Part shown: positions 7,192-15,379 of the stretch, piece after piece
Numbering within the stretch: position 1 is the stretch's first letter
How the letters are laid out: every line of letters starts with the position of its first letter
From: RGIG2707 sp045600065
GTDB lineage: Bacteria > Bacillota > Clostridia > Peptostreptococcales > Anaerovoracaceae
Length of the DNA: 21,184 nt
Assembly: GCA_045600065.1 (NCBI GenBank)
Contig: JAZRXE010000099.1
Location: 1 to 21,184, forward strand
Reading direction: 5' to 3'
Position numbers and translations under genes: made by a program
The notes under the pieces: generated by a model
Databases searched by the model: none
What the model saw: only the letters and a program-made list of their open reading frames with translations
What the model was told of the DNA's origin: nothing

Positions 7192-9099
7192 TTAAAATAA
7201 ATAGCGTTTTTCACCTTCCAGCCTCGTGATTTTCTGCGCATCGCAGTAATCGAGTATCTGAAGAGCGTATTTTCTGGAGGTTCCCAGATGATCCCTGAAC
7301 TCGGCAAGAGCTATGCCTCCGTTCTTGAGGATATAATCCTTCATCCAGTCCAGCGCCTCGCTGAGCACCTGTGCTTCTATAAATACATTAGACGCGATCT
7401 TGGTGATTCGCCCTTCTGCCGCAAGGGCGTAGAGCAGCTGCCTTGCCTCGTTCTTGTTCTGGCAGCCCGCAAGGACAGCATCGTTTTCGGGTGCCTCTGC
7501 GCCGCATTGTTTATAATATGCATAAAGCTCATCCATGAGCTTTCTCTGGGCTTTGGTGTAATTGACGGAAAACTCCGCATCCTTTATGGTATTGCCTCCA
7601 AGCTCCACCTGTCCGGAGGCTGCCATGACATCCATAACCGATTCCAGTCTTCTGGCGTCTTTGATTTTGGATTTGGAGCCGAATTTGCTCCTGAACTCCT
7701 CCAGAGGCATACCGGGAGTCAGCTGGTTCTTAGAATGGTATTCTCTGAGCACAGCCAGGGCATTGTCCGTGCAGATTTTTATGTAATCGCTGTGCACAAA
7801 GATTTTCTCTGCGAGCTGTACTGCCTTGCCCCTGCCAAGCATGGTCATCATAAGCTCATAAGCCTGCTCCTCGCTCATTCCGACCTGTTTTGCCAGAGCA
7901 TCGATGGCTGTAAAGGCTGAGCTGCCATCCTTTAAAGCCTGCTCCAGGACCGCCGAATCATCGCCCTTTTCTCTTATGGCAAGAGCCTCTGTCACCTTGG
8001 TATCGCTGCGCTTGTGCTTTCTGGGGTTGGCGTCCAGGACCACCCCGCCGCCTATGGTCTCCAGAGGGCTGAAATATCTGACTACAAAGGGATCATCCTG
8101 CTTCAGCACCACCTCTTCATCGAATATGAGCTGTGCATAGCAGGATTCTCCTGCCTGAAGATAGGGCTTATCCAAAAGCACGGCCTTGCACAGGGTCTCC
8201 GCCGAGCCGTAATAAAAATGCAGTTTTGATCCGCTTTCGATAACTCGCTTAGAATCGCTGAGAACATTGAGCTTCACATCGGCAAGAGTGCCGGGATGCA
8301 GGCTGTCCTTTGCAGCAAGCACATTGCCCCTGCTTATGTCCTCCTTCTTGATACCGCCCAGATTTACCGCGGTCCGCTGGCCTGCGTAGGCAGCGTCCAC
8401 CATAACGTTGTGGACCTGTATATTTCTTACCCTTGCCTCTATGCCGGAAGGATATATCTGTACCTCCTGCCCCTGCTTTATCATTCCCTGAGTCAGTGTG
8501 CCCGTGATGACCGTGCCGAAGCCCGCTATGGTAAAGACCCTGTCTATAGGGATTCTAAGCAGAGAAGCGTTGTTGTTCTTGCCCTCTACCTGTTTTATCA
8601 TGGCAAAGACCTTTTCACGGAGCTCTTCTATGCCCATGCCCGTAACGGAGGATACCCTGACAGCCTCGGCATTCTCAAGAAAGCTTCCCTTGCAGGCCTC
8701 TCTCACATCCGCCTCCACCATGTCCATCCAGTCGTCATCGACCATATCAGCCTTGGTTATGACTATGATGCCCCGCTTGATATTGAGCAGACGCATTATA
8801 TCAAGATGCTCCACAGTCTGGGGCAAAACGCCCTCGTCTGCAGCCACAACAAGAAGGACCAGATCTATACCTCCTATGCCTGCCAGCATGTTCTTGATGA
8901 ATTTTTCATGTCCGGGAACATCGATGATGCCGATATCTGTGCCGTCAGGAGCCGTCATGTCGGCAAAGCCCAGCTCTATGGTAATGCCTCTCTGCTGCTC
9001 CTCCTTGAGCCTGTCGGTGTTCTTGCCGGTAAGGGCCCTTATAAGAGAGGTCTTGCCGTGATCCACATGTCCGGCAGTTCCTATGATAACATTTCTCAT
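7192..9099 (-). CDS. selB: Selenocysteine-specific elongation factor SelB
   Basis: A 635-residue translational GTPase that delivers Sec-tRNA-Sec to the ribosome at UGA codons with a SECIS hairpin. G motifs are GHVDHGKT (10-17), DVPGH (60-64) and TKAD (115-118), followed by EF-Tu-like beta-barrel domains (FGTVITGTLTQG) and a C-terminal region of winged-helix repeats, here ending in YALQILDYCDAQKITRLEG, which bind SECIS RNA. I chose ATG at 9099 (MRNVIIGTAGHVDHG) because AGGTGAG lies 3 nt upstream; a frame extension to 9138 runs through a terminator hairpin. It follows tRNA-Sec and directly precedes the selenoprotein operon. Confidence 0.97.
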   Translation of the reverse strand: MRNVIIGTAGHVDHGKTSLIRALTGKNTDRLKEEQQRGITIELGFADMTAPDGTDIGIIDVPGHEKFIKNMLAGIGGIDLVLLVVAADEGVLPQTVEHLDIMRLLNIKRGIIVITKADMVDDDWMDMVEADVREACKGSFLENAEAVRVSSVTGMGIEELREKVFAMIKQVEGKNNNASLLRIPIDRVFTIAGFGTVITGTLTQGMIKQGQEVQIYPSGIEARVRNIQVHNVMVDAAYAGQRTAVNLGGIKKEDISRGNVLAAKDSLHPGTLADVKLNVLSDSKRVIESGSKLHFYYGSAETLCKAVLLDKPYLQAGESCYAQLIFDEEVVLKQDDPFVVRYFSPLETIGGGVVLDANPRKHKRSDTKVTEALAIREKGDDSAVLEQALKDGSSAFTAIDALAKQVGMSEEQAYELMMTMLGRGKAVQLAEKIFVHSDYIKICTDNALAVLREYHSKNQLTPGMPLEEFRSKFGSKSKIKDARRLESVMDVMAASGQVELGGNTIKDAEFSVNYTKAQRKLMDELYAYYKQCGAEAPENDAVLAGCQNKNEARQLLYALAAEGRITKIASNVFIEAQVLSEALDWMKDYILKNGGIALAEFRDHLGTSRKYALQILDYCDAQKITRLEGEKRYLF

Positions 9100-9109
9100 A
9101 ATCTCACCT

Positions 9110-9135
9110 AAAAAACAGGGACGCTGCAGCGTCCC
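9110..9135 (-). terminator. Terminator between tRNA-Sec and selB
   Basis: Minus-strand GGGACGC-UGCA-GCGUCCC (9135-9118) is followed by UG and six U (to 9110). It lies 6 nt after the tRNA-Sec CCA end and ends next to the selB Shine-Dalgarno. It should terminate most tRNA-Sec transcripts and leave selB to read-through. A SECIS-like role in controlling selB translation is a less likely alternative. Confidence 0.8.
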
Positions 9136-9140
9136 CACGT

Positions 9141-9237
9141 TGGCGGAAGCATGTGAGAATCGAACTCACCCGGGAGGCTCCTAACCCCCCACAACGGTTT
9201 TGAAGACCGCAAGGCACACCAGCACCCATATACTCCC
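9141..9237 (-). tRNA. selC: tRNA-Sec (anticodon UCA)
   Basis: A 97-nt tRNA of selenocysteine type on the minus strand. An 8-bp acceptor (GGGAGUAU with AUGCUUCC, two G-U pairs) is followed by a 6-bp D stem and the anticodon loop CUUCAAA with UCA. The long variable arm is GGGGGG/CCUCCC, the T arm is GUGAG-UUCGAUU-CUCAC, and discriminator G is followed by an encoded CCA. The 8-bp acceptor plus 5-bp T stem and long extra arm identify it as tRNA-Sec. It sits between selA and selB. Confidence 0.96.
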
Positions 9238-9240
9238 ATG

Positions 9241-9258
9241 TGCGGCACAAGTGCCGCA
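9241..9258 (-). other. Hairpin in the 5' leader of tRNA-Sec
   Basis: An 18-nt near-perfect palindrome, UGCGGCAC-UU-GUGCCGCA in the minus-strand RNA, lies only 3 nt upstream of the tRNA 5' end and about 21 nt after the selA stop. No U-tract follows. It may affect precursor processing or mark the end of selA mRNA (inference). Confidence 0.6.
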
Positions 9259-9267
9259 TTCATTGGA

Positions 9268-9296
9268 ATAATACTACTGTCAGCTTAAGATGTCAA
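9268..9296 (-). promoter_or_regulatory. Promoter of tRNA-Sec, overlapping the end of selA
   Basis: Minus-strand TTGACA (9296-9291), 17-nt spacer and TATTAT (9273-9268): consensus -35, 5 of 6 at -10. The -35 box is inside the last codons of selA. The predicted start is near 9261, just before the leader hairpin. Confidence 0.82.
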
Positions 9297-10674
9297 CCAA
9301 AGCCATATAAACCGGCTCGATTTCATCGTCAGATATGGTTCTCATATCCAGAAGCAGCATACCGTCCTGAATGTGAGAAATAATGGGGACTCTCCACTTT
9401 CTCAGCCTTATAGCAAGCTCGTCCACAGACATATCGGAGGGCAGTACTGCAACGGCCCAGGTTTTCAGATTGAGCATGGGGGCTGAGCCTCCGCCCACCC
9501 TTCCTACGCCGTCCAGCTTGGCAAAGCTTGCCTGAAGATTTGCCTCCCGAAGCATGCGGGTAAAGGCTTCAGCCTTGCTTTCCACCTGATCCAGGGGCTG
9601 AGTGATCATTGAAAGAACAGGTATCTGCTCCAGGGCCTGCTTGGGATCTCTGTATATCCTGAAGGTCTCCTCAAGTGCTGCAAGAGTCATCTTATCCAGC
9701 CTCATGGCCCTTGCCAGAGGATGGCTCTTTATCGTATCTATATATCTCTTCTTTCCGACTATGATTCCCGCCTGAGGGCCGCCCAGAAGCTTGTCTCCGC
9801 TGAATAAAACCACATCCGCTCCGGCCTTCAGGGCAGAAGCCACCGTGGGTTCATCAAGACCGTAATCGTGCAGATCGGGGATAAGGCCGCTGCCCAGATC
9901 GTAGATCATGGGCATAAGATGCTTGTGTGCAAGCCCTACAAGCCTTGCGGGCTCCACATCCTCGGTAAAGCCCATGATGCGGTAATTGCTGGTATGCACC
10001 TTCAGCAGAGCTCCGGTATTTTCGTTGATGGCTTTTTCGTAATCGTAAAGATGTGTCTTGTTGGTGGTACCGACCTCTCTTAGAATGGTGCCGCCGACCT
10101 TCATAATATCGGGCACACGGAAGGAACCGCCTATTTCCACCAGCTCTCCCCTGCTTACGACTACCTCTTTTCTGTAGGTCAGAGCCATGAGCACCAGCAG
10201 CGTGGCCGCCGCGTTGTTGTTGACGGCTATTGCGTCCTCTGCGCCGGTGACCTCCCTAATAAGCGAATTTATGTGGTCGTGGCGACTGCCCCTCTCTCCG
10301 TTTTTAAGGTCGTATTCCAGTGTGGAATAGCCCATGGCTACAGCTGTCACCTGTTCGGCAGCCCTGGCATTGAGCCTTGCTCTGCCAAGATTTGTGTGCA
10401 GAATGATACCCGTGCCGTTTATTACCCTTCTCAGGCTTCGCCTGTCTGTGGAGCTGAGTATATCCAGAGCCGCACGGGCAATGGTCTCCACGGAAATATC
10501 AGGCGTTTCACCTTCAAGAATATCTGTTCTGATATCGTTGACAGCACGCCTTACAGCATCGATAACAACTTCTCTGGAGCTGTTATCCAGAGGATCCTTC
10601 AGCAGCGGGCTTGCGATTATCTGATCTATTTTCGGAATGCTTCTCAAGAGCTTCCTGTTGACATTATCTGCCAT
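9280..10674 (-). CDS. selA: L-seryl-tRNA(Sec) selenium transferase SelA
   Basis: A 464-residue PLP enzyme that converts Ser-tRNA-Sec to Sec-tRNA-Sec using selenophosphate. The PLP lysine is visible in FSGDKLLGGPQAG as Lys295, the same number as in E. coli SelA. Other family blocks are NGTGIILHTNLGRA (86-99) and GERGSRHDHI (126-135). The N-terminal helical region that binds tRNA-Sec is complete. ATG at 10674 follows an AGGAG ribosome-binding site 8 nt upstream. The stop is UGA. It starts 42 nt after the MATE gene, and its 3' end contains the -35 box of the tRNA-Sec promoter. selD, which makes selenophosphate, is not in the window. Confidence 0.97.
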   Translation of the reverse strand: MADNVNRKLLRSIPKIDQIIASPLLKDPLDNSSREVVIDAVRRAVNDIRTDILEGETPDISVETIARAALDILSSTDRRSLRRVINGTGIILHTNLGRARLNARAAEQVTAVAMGYSTLEYDLKNGERGSRHDHINSLIREVTGAEDAIAVNNNAAATLLVLMALTYRKEVVVSRGELVEIGGSFRVPDIMKVGGTILREVGTTNKTHLYDYEKAINENTGALLKVHTSNYRIMGFTEDVEPARLVGLAHKHLMPMIYDLGSGLIPDLHDYGLDEPTVASALKAGADVVLFSGDKLLGGPQAGIIVGKKRYIDTIKSHPLARAMRLDKMTLAALEETFRIYRDPKQALEQIPVLSMITQPLDQVESKAEAFTRMLREANLQASFAKLDGVGRVGGGSAPMLNLKTWAVAVLPSDMSVDELAIRLRKWRVPIISHIQDGMLLLDMRTISDDEIEPVYMALVDILS

Positions 10675-10716
10675 ATACGACTCCTGTAATCATTAATTAT
10701 TTACAGTCAAATATTA

Positions 10717-12099
10717 TCATTTCTTCTTTGCAGGGTCAATTATATACTTACGCGTTTTCCATTTGCCGGACAGGAAATACGCAAGACCTATAGTACCGGG
10801 AATAAGTCCCGCCAGGGCGTCTCCCATCCAGACTCCGTAGGCCCCGAGATTCATTGTAAAGCCGAGCAGATAAGCCAGGGAAAGCCTTCCGATAAGACCG
10901 TCCAGCATGCCCACGGTCAGGTTGAGCTTGGAAAAGCCCGTTCCGTTGATAAGCGCAAAGCTGGGCGCTCTTGTGCCTATGCCCAGGAAATTGACTATTG
11001 CGCAGGGAACGTAGACTACAGCCAGAGCAAGCACGGCAGCATCATCTGTAAACATGCCCACCAGCTGCTGGGGATAGAGCCAGAATACAAGAGACAGGCT
11101 TAAGGCAAGGAACATTGCTATGCCCGTAAGGCTGTAAACTATCTGCTTTACCCTGTCCCACTTTTCCGCGCCGACGTTCTGCCCTATCATTGTGGAGCCA
11201 GCAGCATTAAAAGCATTAGCCGCAAGGCCGCCTATGGAGCGTATCTTATTGGCAGCGCCTGACATTGCCGAATAGGCTACACCGTAGGAATTGATCCAGG
11301 CTGTTACATAGAGTTTGGAAAACTCAATGGCAGCAGACTGCATGGTCATGGGTATGCCCAGCCTTACAAGATGGGCAAGTATAGCCTTGTCTATGCGGAA
11401 GGAAGACAGCTTGAAGTCAAAGCCGAAGGCCTCCTTATTTCTGATCAGGTAGATCAGAGAGGCAATAAAGCTTACAGCCTGCCCCATGACGGTAGCAAGA
11501 GCCGCTCCGAAAACACCCATGCCCATATAACCAACAAAGCATATATCCAGCACGGTATTCAGCACGGCTGCAACGGCAATAAAGGCAAAGGGCCTCTTTG
11601 AATCGCCCATGCCCCTCAGAATCGCGCTTACAACATTGTATCCGTATATGAAGAAAATGCCGCAGCAGCAGGTGACAAGATAGGACATGGCATCCGCGTA
11701 GGACTGTCCAGGGGTATTGAGCCAGTTGAGCAGAGGAACTCTAAACAGCAGGCAACAGCCTCCCACTGTCATTGCGGCAAAGAACATAAAGGTAAAAATA
11801 GTGCCTATAAGCTTTTGAAGCCTGTCCTTCATCCCGGCGCCCACGTACTGAGATATTATGATCTGCCCCGCGCTGGAAAAGCCCATAGCGACAAAGGTCA
11901 GCAGATGCATCAGGTCTCCGCCTATGGATACCGCGCTCATGCCCACGCTTCCAAGTACCCTGCCTACGACTATCATGTCCACTACATTGTAGATCGCCTG
12001 AAGCAGGTTTGAAAGAAACAGAGGAAAGGCAAAGACCATCAGACTTCTGAATACGCTTCCCGAAGTCATGTCCCTTACCATGGTTTTCTTATCTGACAT
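10717..12099 (-). CDS. MATE family efflux transporter
   Basis: A 460-residue integral membrane protein with about 12 hydrophobic segments in two MatE halves (roughly residues 18-180 and 240-405). The N-terminal signature VFAFPLFLSNLLQAIYNVVD continues into a VGRVLGSVGMSAVS loop, typical of DinF/NorM-like MATE pumps that exchange Na+ or H+ for drugs or metabolites. Substrate cannot be read from sequence. The C-terminus is basic (KTRKYIIDPAKKK), consistent with a cytoplasmic end. The start at 12099 has GGAGAG 5 nt upstream, and a promoter lies about 80 nt upstream. selA follows after 42 nt, so selA may be co-transcribed with it. Confidence 0.93.
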   Translation of the reverse strand: MSDKKTMVRDMTSGSVFRSLMVFAFPLFLSNLLQAIYNVVDMIVVGRVLGSVGMSAVSIGGDLMHLLTFVAMGFSSAGQIIISQYVGAGMKDRLQKLIGTIFTFMFFAAMTVGGCCLLFRVPLLNWLNTPGQSYADAMSYLVTCCCGIFFIYGYNVVSAILRGMGDSKRPFAFIAVAAVLNTVLDICFVGYMGMGVFGAALATVMGQAVSFIASLIYLIRNKEAFGFDFKLSSFRIDKAILAHLVRLGIPMTMQSAAIEFSKLYVTAWINSYGVAYSAMSGAANKIRSIGGLAANAFNAAGSTMIGQNVGAEKWDRVKQIVYSLTGIAMFLALSLSLVFWLYPQQLVGMFTDDAAVLALAVVYVPCAIVNFLGIGTRAPSFALINGTGFSKLNLTVGMLDGLIGRLSLAYLLGFTMNLGAYGVWMGDALAGLIPGTIGLAYFLSGKWKTRKYIIDPAKKK

Positions 12100-12176
12100 A
12101 GTTCTCTCCGTTGATTGTGAATCGAAATAATATTAAGGATACCCGCATGCTTACGCAATTTAGGATACGGTATGTA

Positions 12177-12204
12177 ATCATATAGACATCCGCATTTTTG
12201 TAAA
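12177..12204 (-). promoter_or_regulatory. Promoter upstream of the MATE gene
   Basis: Minus-strand TTTACA (12204-12199), 16-nt spacer, TATGAT (12182-12177), each 5 of 6 to consensus. It is in the 177-nt gap between the MFS and MATE genes, leaving a leader of about 70 nt in which I see no clear riboswitch. Confidence 0.6.
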
Positions 12205-12276
12205 CATAAGTAAGTTGACAGAATAAATACTTCCGTAAACTATAAGCGGGAATCCTTTGATATCTGCCCCGCCCGT

Positions 12277-13575
12277 CTATTCGCCGGTTTCAGACGGCAG
12301 ATCAAAGGCATGGTCAGCCCTGTTCCTGTGCATGGAACCTGGCAGCTTGGCGCAGAAGGCCAGCAGGTTCTGAGTAAAGAAGAATATCATCTCGACAATG
12401 ACACCCATCAGGAATACATACCTGTATCCGCTTATGGGCTGGGAATCGAGAATGGGTCCGCAGATATTGGAAACGACTATGGTTCCTATATTTCCCACAA
12501 TGCTGACAAGCGCTGTCATGGTAGCATGGAGGTTTGCCGGAGGATTGTACTCAGTAAGGGTCATACTTGCGGCAGTTCCCAGCATCAGATAGGCAAAAAT
12601 AAGACCGCAGCCGAGGATTATGGCGGGAACGATCAGCGAAGATCTCATTGGGAGGAAGGCCATGGCAATAAGCAGAGCCGAGGTGATCATGCTCATGGGC
12701 CTCAGAATACGGAACATTGCGCCCTTCTTGTCCCTGTAAGCGCCGCCGGCTGCTCCGGCAAAGGACTTAAGAAAGTATCTTGTAAAGATCGCGAACATCG
12801 TGGTATAAGCCACAGGGAAGCCGAATCCGTTTATAAGATACGGGCTTGTGTAGTTTACAATGCATGTGATACCGAACCATACCACTGACATTATGCCAAC
12901 TGCCCAGACCTCTGGTACCCTGGCTGCCGCCACGAAGCTCTGCACAAAGCTCACAGGCTCGCTTACCGTATAATTATCAGAGGTTTCGATGATCCATTTA
13001 TAATCCAGGAAGAAGAATACGATGATCCCGGCTGCGAGGCTTATGATATTTGTCACCCAGAGCACTACCCTGAAGTTTGCAGGCTCGCCGATGGCGTCGC
13101 CGTAGAGCAGGACGAAGCTCATATAAAGACCGGCGCTGATAAGTCCGTCGAAGGTATTGGATATGCCGAAGACCTTGCCCAGCTTATCGTTGGATGTAAG
13201 ATACTTCATTATCTTTACAGTGGATGTCCAGGCTACGCCTGTGCAGGGCATCAGCGCGAAGATGAACAGCAGAGCGTTGAAGCTTGGCTCAAAGCACATC
13301 ATCGTGCCTAAAGCAGCAGATATGAAGCAGGCGCTGTACATGCAGAACTTGGGAGATACAGCGTCACTGATCCTGCCGAATATCAGAGAAATAGGTATGG
13401 TCGTTACCGAATAGACCGAAAGGAGCTTTGCGATCTCGGTATTGGACAGACCGAAGCAGGTCTGAAAAGGAACATAAAGCAGCATCACCGTATTGTACAG
13501 GTGAGCCGCCATCATTGAGCAAAGCGATACATAGAGCATCATTGTGCCCTTTTTTGACAATCCTAATTTATTCAT
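12277..13575 (-). CDS. MFS transporter
   Basis: A 432-residue major facilitator protein with about 12 hydrophobic segments and a central loop near residues 200-215. The loop after TM2 reads FGRISDAVSPKF, a version of the MFS GxxxD motif-A, and a second one is seen as GGAYRDKKGAMFR after TM8. Substrate is unknown; the gene is not in a pathway cluster that would name it. I prefer ATG at 13575 (MNKLGLSKKG) with GGAG just upstream over the GTG at 13584, which would place the ribosome-binding site inside the coding sequence. It follows the tsf terminator by 36 nt with no clear promoter, so it may depend on read-through. Confidence 0.88.
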   Translation of the reverse strand: MNKLGLSKKGTMMLYVSLCSMMAAHLYNTVMLLYVPFQTCFGLSNTEIAKLLSVYSVTTIPISLIFGRISDAVSPKFCMYSACFISAALGTMMCFEPSFNALLFIFALMPCTGVAWTSTVKIMKYLTSNDKLGKVFGISNTFDGLISAGLYMSFVLLYGDAIGEPANFRVVLWVTNIISLAAGIIVFFFLDYKWIIETSDNYTVSEPVSFVQSFVAAARVPEVWAVGIMSVVWFGITCIVNYTSPYLINGFGFPVAYTTMFAIFTRYFLKSFAGAAGGAYRDKKGAMFRILRPMSMITSALLIAMAFLPMRSSLIVPAIILGCGLIFAYLMLGTAASMTLTEYNPPANLHATMTALVSIVGNIGTIVVSNICGPILDSQPISGYRYVFLMGVIVEMIFFFTQNLLAFCAKLPGSMHRNRADHAFDLPSETGE

Positions 13576-13610
13576 TTTCTCCACAGATTTACAGATGAAT
13601 CATACGATAA

Positions 13611-13636
13611 AAATCTCCCGCCGCAGCGGGAGATTT
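13611..13636 (-). terminator. Terminator after tsf
   Basis: An 11-bp inverted repeat AAAUCUCCCGC/GCGGGAGAUUU with a 4-nt loop lies 24 nt after the tsf stop. On the minus strand the 3' arm runs into UUAUC, giving five U. The A-rich side also permits weaker termination from the plus strand. Confidence 0.85.
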
Positions 13637-13660
13637 ATTGATATTAAGATACCGCGAAGC

Positions 13661-14581
13661 TTACTGCATCTGCTTTGCAACTTCCTCTGCAAAGTTTTCG
13701 CTCTTCTTTTCAAGGCCTTCGCCTACTTCGAAGCGAACCATCTCAGCGATCCTGATGGACTTGCCGAGCTCCTTTGCAACAGATTCCACATACTGCTTTA
13801 CGGACAGCTCGGAATTCTTTACAAAGATCTGATCTTCAAGGCAGGTTTCCTTCAGGCTCTTCTTCAGACGGCCGGTGATCATCTTTTCGATGATGGCATC
13901 GGGTTTGTCGGGGCTTTCGTTCTTGGCCTGGGCCATCAGAACTTCTTTCTCGTGGGCGATGTATTCTGCATCGATCTCGGACTCGTTGATAAACTGAGGT
14001 CTCATGGAAGCAATCTGCATGCAGACATCCTTGCCGCAGGTGTTGACTTCTTCTGCGGAAGCTTCGGTTTCAAGGCCTACGATAACGCCGATGCGGCCGC
14101 CGCCGTGGAGGTAGCCTACATACTTGACGCCCTCGGTGTTGCACAGGGCAACTCTTCTGAGGTTCATGTTCTCGCCTATGGTAGCAATCTTGTTGGTGAG
14201 TGCTTCGCTTACTGTGGAAGTCTCGTCGTACTGCTTCTTTCCGAGGCAGATGGGGCATCCGCAGTCCAGGGTCAGCGCGATGTCTGCCAGCTTTTCCACG
14301 AATTCGATGAATTCGGGATTCTTGGCTACAAAGTCGGACTCGGAGTTGACTTCTACGGCGGAAGCGATCGTTCCGTCTGCGTTGAAGGCCAGTCTTACAA
14401 GACCTTCTGCTGCGATCCTGCCGGACTTCTTGGCTGCCTTGGACAGACCGTTTTCTCTCAGATAGTCGATAGCCTTCTGCATATCGCCGTCGCATTCGGT
14501 GAGAGCCTTCTTGCAGTCCATCATTCCTGCCTGGGTGGTCTCACGCAGTTCCTTTACCATTGCTGCTGTAATTGCTGCCAT
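13661..14581 (-). CDS. tsf: Translation elongation factor Ts
   Basis: A 306-residue guanine-nucleotide exchange factor for EF-Tu. The N-terminal UBA-like block VKELRETTQAGMMDCKKAL (9-27) and the core TDF-like EVNSESDFVAKN (77-88) are present. ATG at 14581 has GAGGAG in the end of rpsB as ribosome-binding site, and only 1 nt separates the two genes, so translation is coupled. A longer open frame upstream is simply inside rpsB. Cysteines are unusually many for an EF-Ts, including CGCPIC at residues 107-112 and CGKDVC at 182-187. The stop is TAA, followed by a clear terminator. Confidence 0.97.
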   Translation of the reverse strand: MAAITAAMVKELRETTQAGMMDCKKALTECDGDMQKAIDYLRENGLSKAAKKSGRIAAEGLVRLAFNADGTIASAVEVNSESDFVAKNPEFIEFVEKLADIALTLDCGCPICLGKKQYDETSTVSEALTNKIATIGENMNLRRVALCNTEGVKYVGYLHGGGRIGVIVGLETEASAEEVNTCGKDVCMQIASMRPQFINESEIDAEYIAHEKEVLMAQAKNESPDKPDAIIEKMITGRLKKSLKETCLEDQIFVKNSELSVKQYVESVAKELGKSIRIAEMVRFEVGEGLEKKSENFAEEVAKQMQ

Positions 14582-14582
14582 T

Positions 14583-15353
14583 TTACTTCTCCTCGGTGGT
14601 TTCTTCAGTTTCAGCTTCTGCTTCTGCTTCTTCTGCAGGTGCTTCCTGTGCGGGAGCTTCTGCATAAGATTCGCCCTGCTTGCCTTCGATAACGGCGTCA
14701 GCCATCTTGGAGGCAATAAGCTTGACGGCTCTGATAGCGTCGTCGTTGGCGGGGATCACGTAGTCAAGATCGTCGGGATCACAGTTGGTATCGCACATAC
14801 CTACGATGGGGATTCCAAGGATGCGGGCTTCCTTGATTGCGATCTTTTCCTTCTTGGGATCAACTACAAACAGTGCGCCGGGCATACCCTTCATATCCTT
14901 GATGCCGCCAAGGTTCTTTTCCAGCTTGTCCATCTCCTGGACCAGTTTGATGACTTCCTTCTTGGTCAGAGCATCGAAGGTGCCGTCTTCCTGCATCTTC
15001 TTGATGTCAGCCAGTCTCTTGATCCTGGTGGAAATAGTCTTATAGTTGGTGAGCATGCCGCCCAGCCATCTTTCGTTGACATAGTACATGTCGCAGCGGA
15101 GAGCTTCGTCTCTTACTGCAGCCTGTGCCTGCTTCTTGGTGCCGACGAACAGGATGGACTTTCCTTCAGCGGCTACGCTCTTTACGAAATCGTATGCCTC
15201 GTCCACCTTGTAAGCGGTCTTGGACAGGTCGATGATGTAGATGCCGTTGCGTTCGGTGAAGATGTAAGGAGCCATCTTGGGGTTCCATCTTCTGGTCTGG
15301 TGACCGAAATGCACGCCGGCTTCCAGCAACTGTTTCATGGAAATTACGGACAT
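14583..15353 (-). CDS. rpsB: 30S ribosomal protein S2
   Basis: A 256-residue S2 protein. Family blocks are ISMKQLLEAGVHFGHQTRRW at the N-terminus, NERWLGGMLTNYKT and GIPIVGMCDTNCDPDDLDYVIPANDDA. The last 30 residues are a low-complexity Ala/Glu/Thr tail, common in clostridial S2 and of no clear function. ATG at 15353 has GGAGG at 8 nt. It heads the conserved rpsB-tsf operon, behind its own promoter and a structured leader that may bind S2 for autoregulation. Confidence 0.98.
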   Translation of the reverse strand: MSVISMKQLLEAGVHFGHQTRRWNPKMAPYIFTERNGIYIIDLSKTAYKVDEAYDFVKSVAAEGKSILFVGTKKQAQAAVRDEALRCDMYYVNERWLGGMLTNYKTISTRIKRLADIKKMQEDGTFDALTKKEVIKLVQEMDKLEKNLGGIKDMKGMPGALFVVDPKKEKIAIKEARILGIPIVGMCDTNCDPDDLDYVIPANDDAIRAVKLIASKMADAVIEGKQGESYAEAPAQEAPAEEAEAEAETEETTEEK

Positions 15354-15379
15354 TAATTTTACCTCCCGGTTAATACTTC

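Noticed and set aside
8296..9111. 271-residue plus-strand open frame
   Set aside because: Antisense to the GTPase domain of selB.
9100..9138. Upstream start for selB (MGTLQRPCFL)
   Set aside because: It lies within the terminator hairpin; the start at 9099 has its own AGGTGAG and the family N-terminus.
13544..14692. 382-residue plus-strand open frame
   Set aside because: Antisense to tsf and the rpsB end; no family features.
14582..14716. N-terminal extension of tsf
   Set aside because: This overlaps the rpsB tail; EF-Ts begins at MAAITAAMVKELRE with GAGGAG upstream.
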